Shown: positions 6,019 to 13,286 of the stretch, in pieces | Layout: every line of letters starts with the position of its first letter | Position numbering within the stretch: the first letter of the stretch is position 1 | DNA from: Chloromonas sp. AAM2 | Lineage: Eukaryota > Chlorophyta > Chlorophyceae > Chlamydomonadales > Chlamydomonadaceae | Direction: 5' to 3' | Assembly: GCA_004335635.1 (NCBI GenBank) | Contig: QAXH01003531.1 | Location: 1 to 13,286, forward strand | DNA length: 13,286 bases | The notes under the pieces: model-generated | Seen by the model: the letters and a program-made list of their open reading frames with translations, nothing else | Told to the model about the DNA's origin: nothing | Database searches by the model: none | Translations under genes and position numbers: made by a program

Positions 6019-9000
6019 CTGAAAATTGCATCACAACTGTCAAAATGACCACCATAATCTTTGATGCATTGCTTTGCCAACCATACGTGACAGTCCTGAC
6101 AAGGCCTACCCCCTGGCGTGCACGGGCAAGTATGTGATAATCACGACCAGACGCCCGATCGATAATAATCGGGGGCTTTCTGACGGGTTGCTCAGCTTGA
6201 ATGAATTGTCCAGTGCAGGCATCAGAACAAAGGATCGCCCAAGCAATGTGTTACACACGGTCAAAGTCGATGTGACGAATCTTTATGAAGCATGGAACAG
6301 GTCGGAAATCATCGTTCGGTGCTCGACACGTGCACCTTAACTGTTGTCACATGCTGAATCAATCATACCCAACGGTCAGTAAGTTTGCCTACATGGAGCA
6401 GTGCCTGCATGGGCTTGCGTCGTCCATCTACCGAGATGACCCTGATGTACCAAGCATGGATCTTAGCTGCACAGATTGCAAACCTCTCCACCACGCTATT
6501 CAGGCAGGCCTGCCCTGGGTCGGATTGGTATGTGAACCCACTGCCAGTGTCATAAGGCCATGCACTCAACCATGATCATCAGAACCGGTGACACCTGGGC
6601 CGTCTCTGCAACGGGCTAGAACCGAAAAAGCACATCTAAAACAACTGTCAGAGTCGTCAGGTCGTGGGTTATGTTGGCATCTAGCACAACTATGGCTGAG
6701 CGCCCACACAGTTCCCTTGTGCTTACCTGAAGCGCGCCTGGGGCATGGGGGCCTTGGGCGTCCAGAAGTCAGAGGCCACATCGTACTCTTCCACCCAAGG
6801 CCTGGCCAGCAGGCGGTACACGCCCTGCTTAATGTCATTGCCCTCACCACCTGCACAGAGCACATGGTAGGCCACAAGGAGCCCGTGTGCCTGCCACGCC
6901 TGCCAACACCCATTGCAGTCACGAGCACGCAGCATTCAGGCTAACGATCAGGCTGGGCCAGCCCGCCATGTGCAAGCAGACACACCAGACATGCCGCAGT
7001 GGTGCCAACCATGGCAGTGATGCCAGAGAGTCGTGCCCATGATGCCACCTCTTCCCAGAGTAACGGTTGCATGTGTACAACCGACAACGCATTTACTTGG
7101 GCCCCCAACCCTTGAAGACTCAGTGGAATTGTGTGTGGGCGTGCTAGTGGGATTGTGAGCACTTGGTTCAGGAACTAAGTACTTCTATGCTGCAGTTATG
7201 GTGGTGCCTGAGACGAGCTGGTAAGTTCTTAATAGTTAGTGAGCAACATCGCCACTGAGGGGTTCATTTGGGCTGCCGGTACCCGCTGCAGAAATTGCAA
7301 ATTCGTTGTTCAAAACTGGATGTTCCATGAGAATCGGAAATTGACTGTTAGGATTTGCCTGAGCCAAACGATAAGACATATGACCAGCATCTTGCCTAGA
7401 GATTGCTGTTGACCTCTCACCTGCCACTAGAATGCGGCCTGAGCTTGTAACTGCGGCTCCAAAGTCCCCGCGTGAATACTTCATGCCTGCCAGCGCCGTC
7501 ATGCTTTTCGCAGCGGGGTCATAACGTTCATTGGCACCGCTGAACCCGTAGCACTTGTACCTGTAAACGCAATGCTTGTGTTTAGTACACTTGAAGATGC
7601 CTGTACATGCAACTTGAGCTGAGGCTTGATGGATTTCCCAAACACCAGGCTCGGAAAAGTCATAGATGAGCAGCGATGTAAGGCAGTAGGAAAGAGATAA
7701 TGAACAGCCAAACTTTTCCGCAAGTCTGCGACCTAGTCCATGTAACCATCAGGCTTGTGCTAGGACGCAGCCCAGGGCCTTGACAGTCATAAGCGTCACA
7801 CGTTGCAGGGCACAACGCACTGTTCAATGCGGTGAGGCAGATCATGCGCTACCTGCGTTATTCTGGTGAAGCCTGCCCGCCCAGCCTTGCGTGTGCAGTA
7901 TGTGTGGGTGTGTGTGGATGGCCAGACAAAGTACAGACCGAACACGGCAAGTGGATGCCGTGACCTACCACTCCACGCTGCAGTTTACGCCCGGGGGCTG
8001 CAGTGCGTAGGTGCCTCCCATCACATACAGCTGGTCGGAGAGAACAACAGACACACAGTCACCCCTGCAATAACAGCACAGCCTTCAAAAGCTTGGTCAC
8101 AAAAAAACACTCGCTGATCAAATTGCAGCGCATAGCATCACATATGGGCGGTGAATTGGCAGAATTGGCAGGAAGAGTGCAATGAAAGCAAGGCAAATCT
8201 TGCGGTGGTGATCGGAAGGTGACCATTGCTGTTCTTTCCACCTGTGCCCTGAACAGTCCTCCCTGGGCAAGACAAGTTGGGTCAAGTGCTTCAATCACTT
8301 CACTCATGTGTTGACACGTTGTCGACGTTTGGCAGACAGCATTGGTCTGCAGGCCTTAAAGTTATGTTTGTTTTGCTGACAGAGCGTTTTCAGATAGGGT
8401 GACCTTTACTTTGCGTGTGGACGTGCTAGGGGTGTGCAGTCCCACCTTGTAGCGGTTTAGCATCAGGCGCTCTTACCTGCCCGTGATGAGCTTGGTGGGC
8501 ATAACCGTAAACCTGTCCGTGCTGGGGTCGTACATCTCAATGACGTCTGAGGTGGCAAAGGTCTCGTCATAGCCTCCAGCAACGTACGCCTGCAGGCAGC
8601 TCACAAAAGAAAGTAAGTAAATGCATAAATAGAAGTGTGAGTATAAGTGTACTAATGTACTTCACCACTATCGTCAAGATTGTTGCAAGTCTTTGCAGAT
8701 TTGTGTCTCAACCACCACAGAAACACATGCATCACCATCACTGTTAAGATTGCCATTTGCAGACCTGTTTGAAGCACCCTACAAGACCCTAGCAGATGAG
8801 CGGTGCTGCAGCTACAGGTTCCTGGTTCTGGCGCTCCAAAGCATGTGCGTTACTCAGTCAAGGCTGTGCGCCACAGCTGGCAACGCAGGCACGCACCAAC
8901 CAAAAGATCAGACAATCATGACCGGCAGAACCTGCGAACTACTCACGAATTGCTAACGCACACCATGACTCATTGGCTCAAACCCAGGTGGAGGCAAGGG

Positions 9001-11481
9001 GAGGACTTGCACACCAGCAGCGCCAACAGTTAGTTAAACAGCTACAAAACAGTTGAGTGATCTGTACCTCTTGTACAGAGCCGGGCAGTCACTAGACTGA
9101 AGGAATTAGAAAGATGCCACTCACCATTCCATTGATGGTGCCTGCACAGGTGTCGGTCCTGGGTACGTTCATGACAGCAGCGGATCGGGACCAGGTTTTC
9201 TGCAGCAAACAATCCACCATGAACAACGTGACAATGAAGCTAGGGGTGCTGGACAGCAGGCAGTATGGTCGGCTCAAACAAGACATTGGGTGCCGGCAGA
9301 ACGCACAACTGCACTGCCAGCCAACACCAATGGAATGGTGTTCTGTGTTATGCTGCCGAGCACAAACAATTCTGTCCACAGCGCTCAGACGTCAGGCCTG
9401 CTCAACTTGCCAAAGGCTTAATCAGTACTTTTAGGCGTCTGCATCCACCTAATGTGCCAGTTTAGCATGCATCCCACAGCCCATAGACCACCTGGCCATC
9501 CTCTTCAGCATCAGACGTTTCGTTGGCGACTAGAAGTACCCACAAGCTCTGCTGAAGATGCACTGACCGTTACAAAGTTGTAGATCAGCGTTGTGGCGAC
9601 TGCGTTCTGCGAAAGTACGTCGGTGTAACCCCCAAAGACGAAGAGACGGTCACCAATAACTGCCCATGAAAAGCGTGCCCTGCATGCACAGACGACAAGG
9701 AGTTCAGTTGCAGTCGTAGACAAGTCATAGACGGCGCAGCACTGGCCTGTGAAACAAACATGCAGCTTGTGAAAGTAAACAACAATCAATCACAACGTTG
9801 AATGAATCGTCACATGCCATGATGCAGTTCAACCCATTCGGCAAACAAGGGATTTACAGTTGGATGCAAACTCGCAGAGCAGTCCAATGCTTGCTCGCCG
9901 TGCTGCTTCCATTGTTGGCTGCTGCTCTTCTGTGGGCCCCACATGTGCTCAGTACAGTTGAGTTGGAACTCACCTAGCTTCGATCATATCGGGTAGGGTC
10001 TCAATGGTGCTGTAGACTGGGTCGTATCGAACCAATCTGTTGAGGATGGTCTTGTTGCGGCTGCTGCCTGACTCCAAAAAGCTGTATCCACCAATGATGT
10101 AAGCAGAGTTGTTGTAGGCAGCTACTCCGTGGTCTGAGCGGTAGAAGGGCATGGGCTGCTTCTCTGCCCAGTAGCCGGTACCTTGGAACATGTTGATCAG
10201 CAGGTCGTAGTCACTGGGAGCCTGCGCAGACAGGTAGGCATAAGGGATAACTCTGCACCGGCTGTACGTGGGTGATGCATATGTTCTCCCATGCCGCAGC
10301 TACACGGGATTTACCTCGTCACATACTATTACAGTAGTGCAAACGGCCACAGGCACAGGTGGGCACATGGACTGTCGACCGCCTGGTCACATGACAGTGC
10401 ATTGCAGCTGTTCCGTGACTTATTTCAATCTGCTGAATACACATTTCGCTGGACCTTGCACATATGCATATCTATGCCTCTGCACCCGTGTGAGGGGCTG
10501 CATGGGTATGTGTTCTACTTGGTGTGCAGGGCTGTTCAATTGGCCTATAATTCTAGTCAGAGGGCATGCCACTGAAATAAGTCTTCACCAGAACGCTCGG
10601 ACTTGATTCTGTATTAAATGGTGCATATGCGTAAACAGGTGCGTGAGAGTATCGTGCTTACCTCAGCACGGTGTCGTACCAGGATGGCCGATGTCAGCGA
10701 TGTGGTCAGCCTGCAGTGAATGGCCACAGAAAGGTTTGCAGGCTCTGGTGTCAAGGACTGAGCAAACATGGTTGCCCAAGTTGGCAGCTGAAACACTGGC
10801 TCATGTTCGCACTACTCAGCCACAAGAAACTCCTTAGACTCTTGTGACTCTTTCTGGCCCAGAATGGTTATGAAACACAGTATCAGTTCCTCGAATGCGC
10901 ACTTCCCTCCTGTCTTGACACGGATGACGGCCACAGACAGTTTTTCAGGCTTGAGCTCTGGTATGAAGGACTGCTCGGACAAGACCAACGCATGCTGAAT
11001 TGCCCTTCCAAATGGCTTGCCCAGAGCTGAGCTGAGACCTGTACCACTCACTCATTTGCTGTCTTCAGCTGGTGGGTGCTCCAAGCCGCCATGATGAACC
11101 CGGCAATGCCCAACAGACTAGTCAGAACCAAGGCGAAGATCAGTGCTGGGCTGCAGGTCAAACATGGACATTCCAAAGGATTATGTCAAAGCAGTAGCAT
11201 GCGTAAGGTCGCGTGGCTGGGACGGTGATACGTGTAGGGTTCATATCCCACAGTTCCTTGCTGAGAGCATCTCCTTGGGCTAGCAGGAATACACGGCGTG
11301 AGTGCCGGCAGCTATCCGGCGCCGCCGGTGGCCTCGCCGGCTCTGAAATCCGGGCTTACCTGAACAAAGCAGCGCGCCGCTTACGAGGTGAATCCGTGTC
11401 CATGCAAATCACATTCACATTTGCCTCCGAATCCTTGGCAAGAAGGGCAGGGTCACTCTGAGGCAGGCAGCCATTCGCCAT
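5826..11481 (-). CDS. Type II membrane-anchored kelch-repeat (beta-propeller) protein
   Basis: The gene has many exons on the minus strand. Resolved exons are 11360-11481, 11052-11150, 10662-10710, 9974-10221, 9568-9746, 9125-9199, 8477-8589, 7969-8064 (or 7989-8064), about 7421-7712, 6727-6899 and 5826-6018. The start is ATG 11481 (context ACAA-ATG-GCG, in-frame TAG upstream) and the stop is TAA 5826-5828. The N-terminus has about 40 residues ending in a basic PRKRR cluster, then a hydrophobic segment at about residues 42-64, then kelch blades with the hallmarks GG, YD and W, for example YIIGGY, FVFGGY, YVAGGY, YVMGG and LCAGGE. Sequons NNS, NKT, NCS and NVT and several cysteines suit a luminal or extracellular propeller, which makes this a type II signal-anchor protein. 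Kelch propellers usually bind proteins or glycans, and no catalytic residues can be named. Links 9747-9973 and 6900-7420 are unresolved. Confidence 0.75.
6019..6726 (+). other. Last kelch intron with two plus-strand open frames
   Basis: This 708-nt intron has a clear donor and acceptor on the minus strand. On the plus strand it contains open frames at 6074-6340 (with GKYVIITTRRPIDNN and VTNLYEAWNRSEIIVRC) and 6285-6575 (with SKFAYMEQCLHGLASSIY and GLPWVGLVCEP). These read like protein rather than random frames but are in different frames, and I do not recognise them. They could be a decayed inserted element or a nested antisense gene. Confidence 0.25.
6727..6899 (-). CDS. Kelch gene penultimate exon: blade with LCAGGE
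   Basis: The acceptor TTGGCAG (start 6899; 6890 is also possible in the same phase) leads into AHGLLVAYHVLCAGGEGND, then WVEEYDVASDFWTPKAPMPQ and ARF, ending AG|GTAAGC. This is the best-conserved blade of the protein, with GG, YD and W all present. Confidence 0.75.
7421..7712 (-). CDS. Kelch gene exon: divergent blade lacking GG, 5' boundary uncertain
   Basis: One frame is open from below a TGA at 7748-7750 through to the donor GCAG|GTGAGA at 7420. It reads LLIYDFSEPGVWEIHQ, then HCVYRYKCYGFSGANERYDP, then KYSRGDFGAAVTSSGRILVA. The second blade has RYK where GG is expected. An apparent acceptor TTTACAG at 7561 lies inside the open frame, so the block may be one exon (start 7712 after AAAAG) or may begin at 7560. 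The preceding stretch is pyrimidine-rich without a good AG, so the start is unsettled. Confidence 0.5.
7969..8064 (-). CDS. Kelch gene exon: blade with YVMGG
   Basis: The acceptor ATTGCAG is followed by G, completing Arg with the previous AG, then GDCVSVVLSDQLYVMGGTYA. The donor is either TG|GTAGGT (exon end 7969, phase 2, includes sequon NCS) or GGC|GTAAAC (exon end 7989, phase 0). The second choice fits better with the next open block, whose only usable acceptor is in phase 0. Confidence 0.65.
8477..8589 (-). CDS. Kelch gene exon: blade with YVAGGY
   Basis: The acceptor CTGCAG and phase-0 start give AYVAGGYDETFATSDVIEMY, then DPSTDRFTVMPTKLITG, ending AG|GTAAGA in phase 2. This is a textbook kelch half-motif pair: GG, eight or so residues, then YD and an aromatic. 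Confidence 0.8.
9125..9199 (-). CDS. Kelch gene exon: 25-codon half blade
   Basis: The acceptor CTGCAG and donor ATG|GTGAGT are both in phase 0, and the exon reads KTWSRSAAVMNVPRTDTCAG then TINGM. Joined to its neighbours it gives NFVTKTWSRSAAV and INGMAYVAGGY, an uninterrupted kelch pattern. That agreement strongly supports both boundaries. Confidence 0.75.
9568..9746 (-). CDS. Kelch gene exon: blade with FVFGGY
   Basis: The acceptor TTTCACAG is followed by GC then CAG, and the frame reads QCCAVYDLSTTATELLVV, RARFSWAVIGDRLFVFGGY and TTLIYNF. It ends ACG|GTCAGT in phase 0. It begins with the YD strand of one blade and contains the GG strand of the next, the usual staggered exon structure of kelch genes. 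The vicinal Cys pair near the start is unusual. Confidence 0.7.
9974..10221 (-). CDS. Kelch gene exon 4: first kelch blade with two sequons
   Basis: The acceptor TGCGCAG and phase-0 start give APSDYDLLINMFQG, then a full blade: YWAEKQPMP, HGVAAYNNSAYIIGGY, LVRYDPVYSTIETLPDM and IEA. The sequons NNS and NKT lie in exposed loops. The exon ends AG|GTGAGT in phase 2. The next resolved exon needs phase 1, so an intervening exon is expected between 9747 and 9973. Confidence 0.75.
10662..10710 (-). CDS. Kelch gene exon 3: stalk
   Basis: This 49-nt exon has the acceptor ACTGCAG and the donor GAG|GTAAGC. Its first G completes Glu with exon 2's GA, then LTTSLTSAILVRHRAE follows and it ends in phase 0. 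It lies between the membrane helix and the propeller and looks like a short stalk. Confidence 0.65.
10812..11031 (-). CDS. Possible alternative exon inside kelch intron 2
   Basis: After the acceptor GGTCTCAG an open frame of about 73 codons runs to a TAG at 10812-10814, with protein-like sequence such as GKPFGRAIQHALVLSEQ and PEKLSVAVIRVKTGGK. It has no ATG, so it cannot be a stand-alone gene. It begins with C plus full codons, so it is phase-compatible with exon 1 (AG|C) if the membrane exon is skipped; splicing from exon 2 would need a 20-nt intron. It could be an alternative terminal exon, a relic, or chance. Confidence 0.25.
11052..11150 (-). CDS. Kelch gene exon 2: transmembrane signal anchor
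   Basis: The acceptor CTGCAG is followed by C, which completes Ser with the AG of exon 1, then PALIFALVLTSLLGIAGF and MAAW. This gives about 23 uninterrupted hydrophobic residues followed by STHQLKTANE. The donor is GA|GTGAGT in phase 2. Position and charge indicate a single signal-anchor helix, not a cleaved signal peptide, although cleavage cannot be excluded. Confidence 0.7.
11360..11481 (-). CDS. Kelch gene exon 1: start codon and cytosolic tail
   Basis: ATG at 11481 is preceded by ACAA and followed by GCG, a good algal start context, and an in-frame TAG lies about nine codons upstream. It encodes 40 residues (MANGCLPQSDP to PRKRRAALF) and ends AG|GTAAGC in phase 2. A second in-frame ATG at 11403 (MDTDSPRKRR) is a possible alternative start. 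The basic cluster just before the membrane segment predicts a cytosolic N-terminus by the positive-inside rule. Confidence 0.7.
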
Positions 11482-12029
11482 TTGTACGCTTGTGCCGGAA
11501 CTGTCAAACTAAGAACGGGCTTCCACACAGCACCGATCTTAAGCTCTCGAATTCAACACTTGTGTCTTCGCGTCTGAAATCTGGGGATCGGCTAGGCTGG
11601 TGTAAGAAACCGGTGCGCAAGAAACCAAAACCGAGGTGCTTGTGATGGAGGGGCTTCATGTTGTCGAGATGCATTCATGGCCCCACGATATAGCCTCAGG
11701 CAGCAGATTTAGCACGCGACGCTTGCAGCGCGCATCTGGTTTCAAGCCTTGAGATCACTTTGTGTTCTGACAGATTTGCTAAGCCAGCGACGCGACAGGC
11801 ACTGACCACGATGATGCATGTCTTGAAACAGCTGAGAAGGTGAGGCTGCTTACGGCTCCATGCAACAACGATCTCATGCAAGTACACCCTGTGCAAGGGC
11901 CTAGCAGATTGGCAATACGATCAAGAAGGACATCATCTCTTTCTTTGTTGTAGCCACGTTCACTGATTTGCTTTTTGAGCCGCCGACATGTGCGCAACCA
12001 GGTGTTGAGTGAGAACCCTACACATCCCC
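11482..12029. promoter_or_regulatory. Divergent intergenic region between the kelch and SR genes
   Basis: 548 bp separate the two start codons, which point away from each other, so both promoters and 5' UTRs must lie here unless untranslated exons extend further. I see no clear TATA box. In-frame stops sit just upstream of both starts: a TAG for the kelch gene and a TGA at 12006-12008 for the SR gene. A minus-strand open frame (11779-12066) occupies much of the right half. Confidence 0.5.
11854..12019 (-). other. Protein-like minus-strand block with a good splice donor
   Basis: The frame reads NTWLRTCRRLKKQISERGYN, then KERDDVLLDRIANLLGPC, and reaches the donor GCC|GTAAGC at 11853. The charged helical composition is unlike random sequence. 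It has no ATG before it in frame and cannot splice into the kelch coding frame, because the kelch start is preceded by an in-frame stop. It may be an internal exon of an unseen transcript overlapping the SR gene's 5' end, or coincidence. Confidence 0.25.
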
Positions 12030-13286
12030 ATGCGGGGGTATAGGAGCCCCAGCCGGGAGCGAGCACCTCGTGAAGATGACCTCAAGCGTCAGAGCAGTCC
12101 TGGCCGTGGCCGGCAGGGCAGCATAGACCGTGCTACAGAGCCTTTCAAGGAGCGAGGGGTGATTGCTGAGGACAGATGGAGGGCACGTAGCCCAGAGGCA
12201 CCTAGACGTGTGAGCCGCAGCAGAGAGCGCAGCCCAGAGCAAGCCAACCACCGGGCAGCACGCAGAGTGGAGAGCCCAGAAGGAGAGCGGGCACGCAGCC
12301 AGGAAAGGCACCAGCAGCACGGCCAAGGTCCAACCCAGGACCGGGAATCCAAGGGCAGCACACGCAGTAAGGCACGGGCCAGGGGCAACAGCAGTGAGAG
12401 GGGGCGGGCCCGCAGCAGCAGTAAGGACCGTGTGAAATCAAGCGGCAAGAACAGAAGCAAGGAACGGCGCAGCGAACGCATTCGCAGCAAGGACCGGACA
12501 AAAGCATATAGCAAGGAAAGGGCCCACAGTCGAAGCACAGAACGAGCCAGGGCGAGCAGCAAAGAACGGACAAGGGCAGGCAGCAAAGAGCGGGCTCGCA
12601 GCCGCAGCAAAGAACGGACAAGAGCAGGCAGCAAAGAGCGGGCTCGCAGCCGCAGCAAAGAACGGGCTCGCAGTCGCAGCAAAGAACGGACAAGAGCAGG
12701 CAGCAAAGAGCGGGCTCGAAGTCGCAGCAAAGAACGGGCCAGGCCAAGCAGCAAAGAGCGCACTAGACGGGCTAGTAAGGAGCGGCGTAGGGGTCGCAGC
12801 CGCAGCCGCAGCCGCAGCCAGCACCGCGAAAAGAAGCGACGAGGCAGCAGTGCGCCGCGCACACAAGGCGCTGCCGACAACGGCGTCGGCAAGAAGCATC
12901 GAGCTAAGCACCGTAAGCGCACTAAGCACAGCCGGAGCCGCAGCAAAAGTAAAGACAGGAACGGGTCGCCGGATCATGCTGCAAACGGGCCGAACGGGGA
13001 AGCTGTTGTGTTGCCACCACCGCCGCCACTTGGCGAGCTACAGTTGCCTCCCCCACCCCCACGCAGCAAGTTACTGGAACCAAATGCAAACGGCTCTGCT
13101 CCTGCCACCTTGCCCCCGCCCGCAAGCCCTGCCACAGCACCAGATGTCGATAGCCAGGATCACGGGGCAGCAGCTCTCCAACCATCCGCAATGGATGTGG
13201 CTGAACAGGTGCCACTGGAATTAGTGCTGCCTTCCAGCTTGCAGCGGCAATTGATGGCAGCTCAGCAGCTATCACAGGCAGATCAG
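12030..13286 (+). CDS. SR-type (Arg/Ser-rich) protein, 3' end outside the window
   Basis: ATG 12030-12032 is the first in-frame start after a TGA at 12006-12008. The 419 codons shown have no intron or stop and run off the window. The protein begins MRGYRSPSRERAPRED. It continues with RSP- and RSRS-type dipeptides, then an array of SKERxR octapeptides (about residues 140-255), an RSRSRSRS run, basic clusters (EKKRR and KKHRAKHRKRTKHSR) that would act as nuclear signals, two proline runs (LPPPPPLGEL and LQLPPPPPRSK) and an Ala/Gln-rich end (LQRQLMAAQQLSQADQ). RS domains are phosphorylated by SR kinases and act in pre-mRNA splicing and related RNA processing. No RRM, PWI or cyclophilin domain is visible in this part, so the family cannot be named. 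A 285-codon Leu/Arg frame on the other strand (12089-12946) is its shadow. Confidence 0.85.
   Translation, partial: MRGYRSPSRERAPREDDLKRQSSPGRGRQGSIDRATEPFKERGVIAEDRWRARSPEAPRRVSRSRERSPEQANHRAARRVESPEGERARSQERHQQHGQGPTQDRESKGSTRSKARARGNSSERGRARSSSKDRVKSSGKNRSKERRSERIRSKDRTKAYSKERAHSRSTERARASSKERTRAGSKERARSRSKERTRAGSKERARSRSKERARSRSKERTRAGSKERARSRSKERARPSSKERTRRASKERRRGRSRSRSRSQHREKKRRGSSAPRTQGAADNGVGKKHRAKHRKRTKHSRSRSKSKDRNGSPDHAANGPNGEAVVLPPPPPLGELQLPPPPPRSKLLEPNANGSAPATLPPPASPATAPDVDSQDHGAAALQPSAMDVAEQVPLELVLPSSLQRQLMAAQQLSQADQ
12558..12749 (+). repeat. 24/48-bp tandem repeat encoding SKERxR units
   Basis: The unit starting AGCAAAGAACGG recurs at 12558, 12606, 12654, 12678 and 12726. The spacings are 48, 48, 24 and 48 bp, so the basic unit is 24 bp (eight residues such as SKERARSR) with a 48-bp higher-order unit (SKERTRAGSKERARSR). 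Near-identical nucleotide copies indicate recent expansion by slippage or unequal exchange, always in frame. Degenerate copies continue on both sides (about 12450-12790). Confidence 0.85.

Noticed and set aside
7819..7819. Acceptor AACAG at 7820 giving a kelch-like frame with CDAYDCQGPGLRPS
   Set aside because: It is phase-compatible with the exon ending at 7969, but the only available donor (GTCGCA) is poor and the LLIYDF frame fits the blade better.
12089..12946. 285-codon Leu/Arg-rich minus-strand open frame, and a Cys/Leu-rich one at 12202-12747
   Set aside because: Both are antisense shadows of the RS repeats; the plus frame has the clear RS, KER and polyproline pattern.

Overview
The window looks like nuclear DNA from a eukaryotic green alga, probably a chlamydomonadalean chlorophyte. 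The reasons are: genes split into many short exons with GT-AG introns; exon joins that only make sense after phase matching; a start context of ACAA-ATG-GCG; mixed GC content of roughly 50-55% with GCATGC-rich noncoding stretches; alanine-rich and RS-rich proteins; and TGTAA motifs, the chlorophyte poly(A) signal. A Haematococcus-like genome comes to mind, but that is an impression and was not tested. I see no operons, ribosome-binding sites, CRISPR arrays or insertion sequences.

Layout. (1) 284-2995, minus strand: the 3' part of a multi-exon gene. A helical, unrecognised part (2799-2995) is joined through a 33-nt microexon (2528-2560) and a Ser/Pro-rich exon (1980-2348) to a long alanine-rich coiled-coil exon (from 1630 leftwards). 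All joins are in phase 0. The coil exon holds a 117-residue tandem duplication and then 7/11-residue repeats. It is interrupted by an in-frame TAG at 557-559, beyond which the coil continues for 90 codons to a second TAG at 284-286. Further exons may lie upstream (3193-3251). (2) About 3252-5825: a 2.6-kb stretch with no gene I can support. It holds a perfect hairpin, an AT microsatellite and a cluster of TGTAA motifs. (3) 5826-11481, minus strand: a gene of at least 12 exons for a type II membrane protein, with a short basic cytosolic tail, one membrane anchor and a kelch beta-propeller carrying N-glycosylation sequons, so the propeller probably faces the lumen or cell surface. Three groups of exons join in perfect phase (11481-9974, 9746-7969 and 6899-5826). 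The links between them are unresolved, and two half-blades are missing. (4) 11482-12029: a 548-bp divergent intergenic region. (5) 12030-13286, plus strand: the start of an SR-type gene (RS/KER repeats, then polyproline), still open at the window edge.

The three genes show no obvious functional link. The SR-type protein should be nuclear and involved in RNA processing, the kelch protein should sit in a membrane, and the coiled-coil protein has no recognised domain. The kelch and SR genes share one short divergent upstream region and may share a promoter. All gene models were built by hand from splice motifs and phase. No database search was possible.
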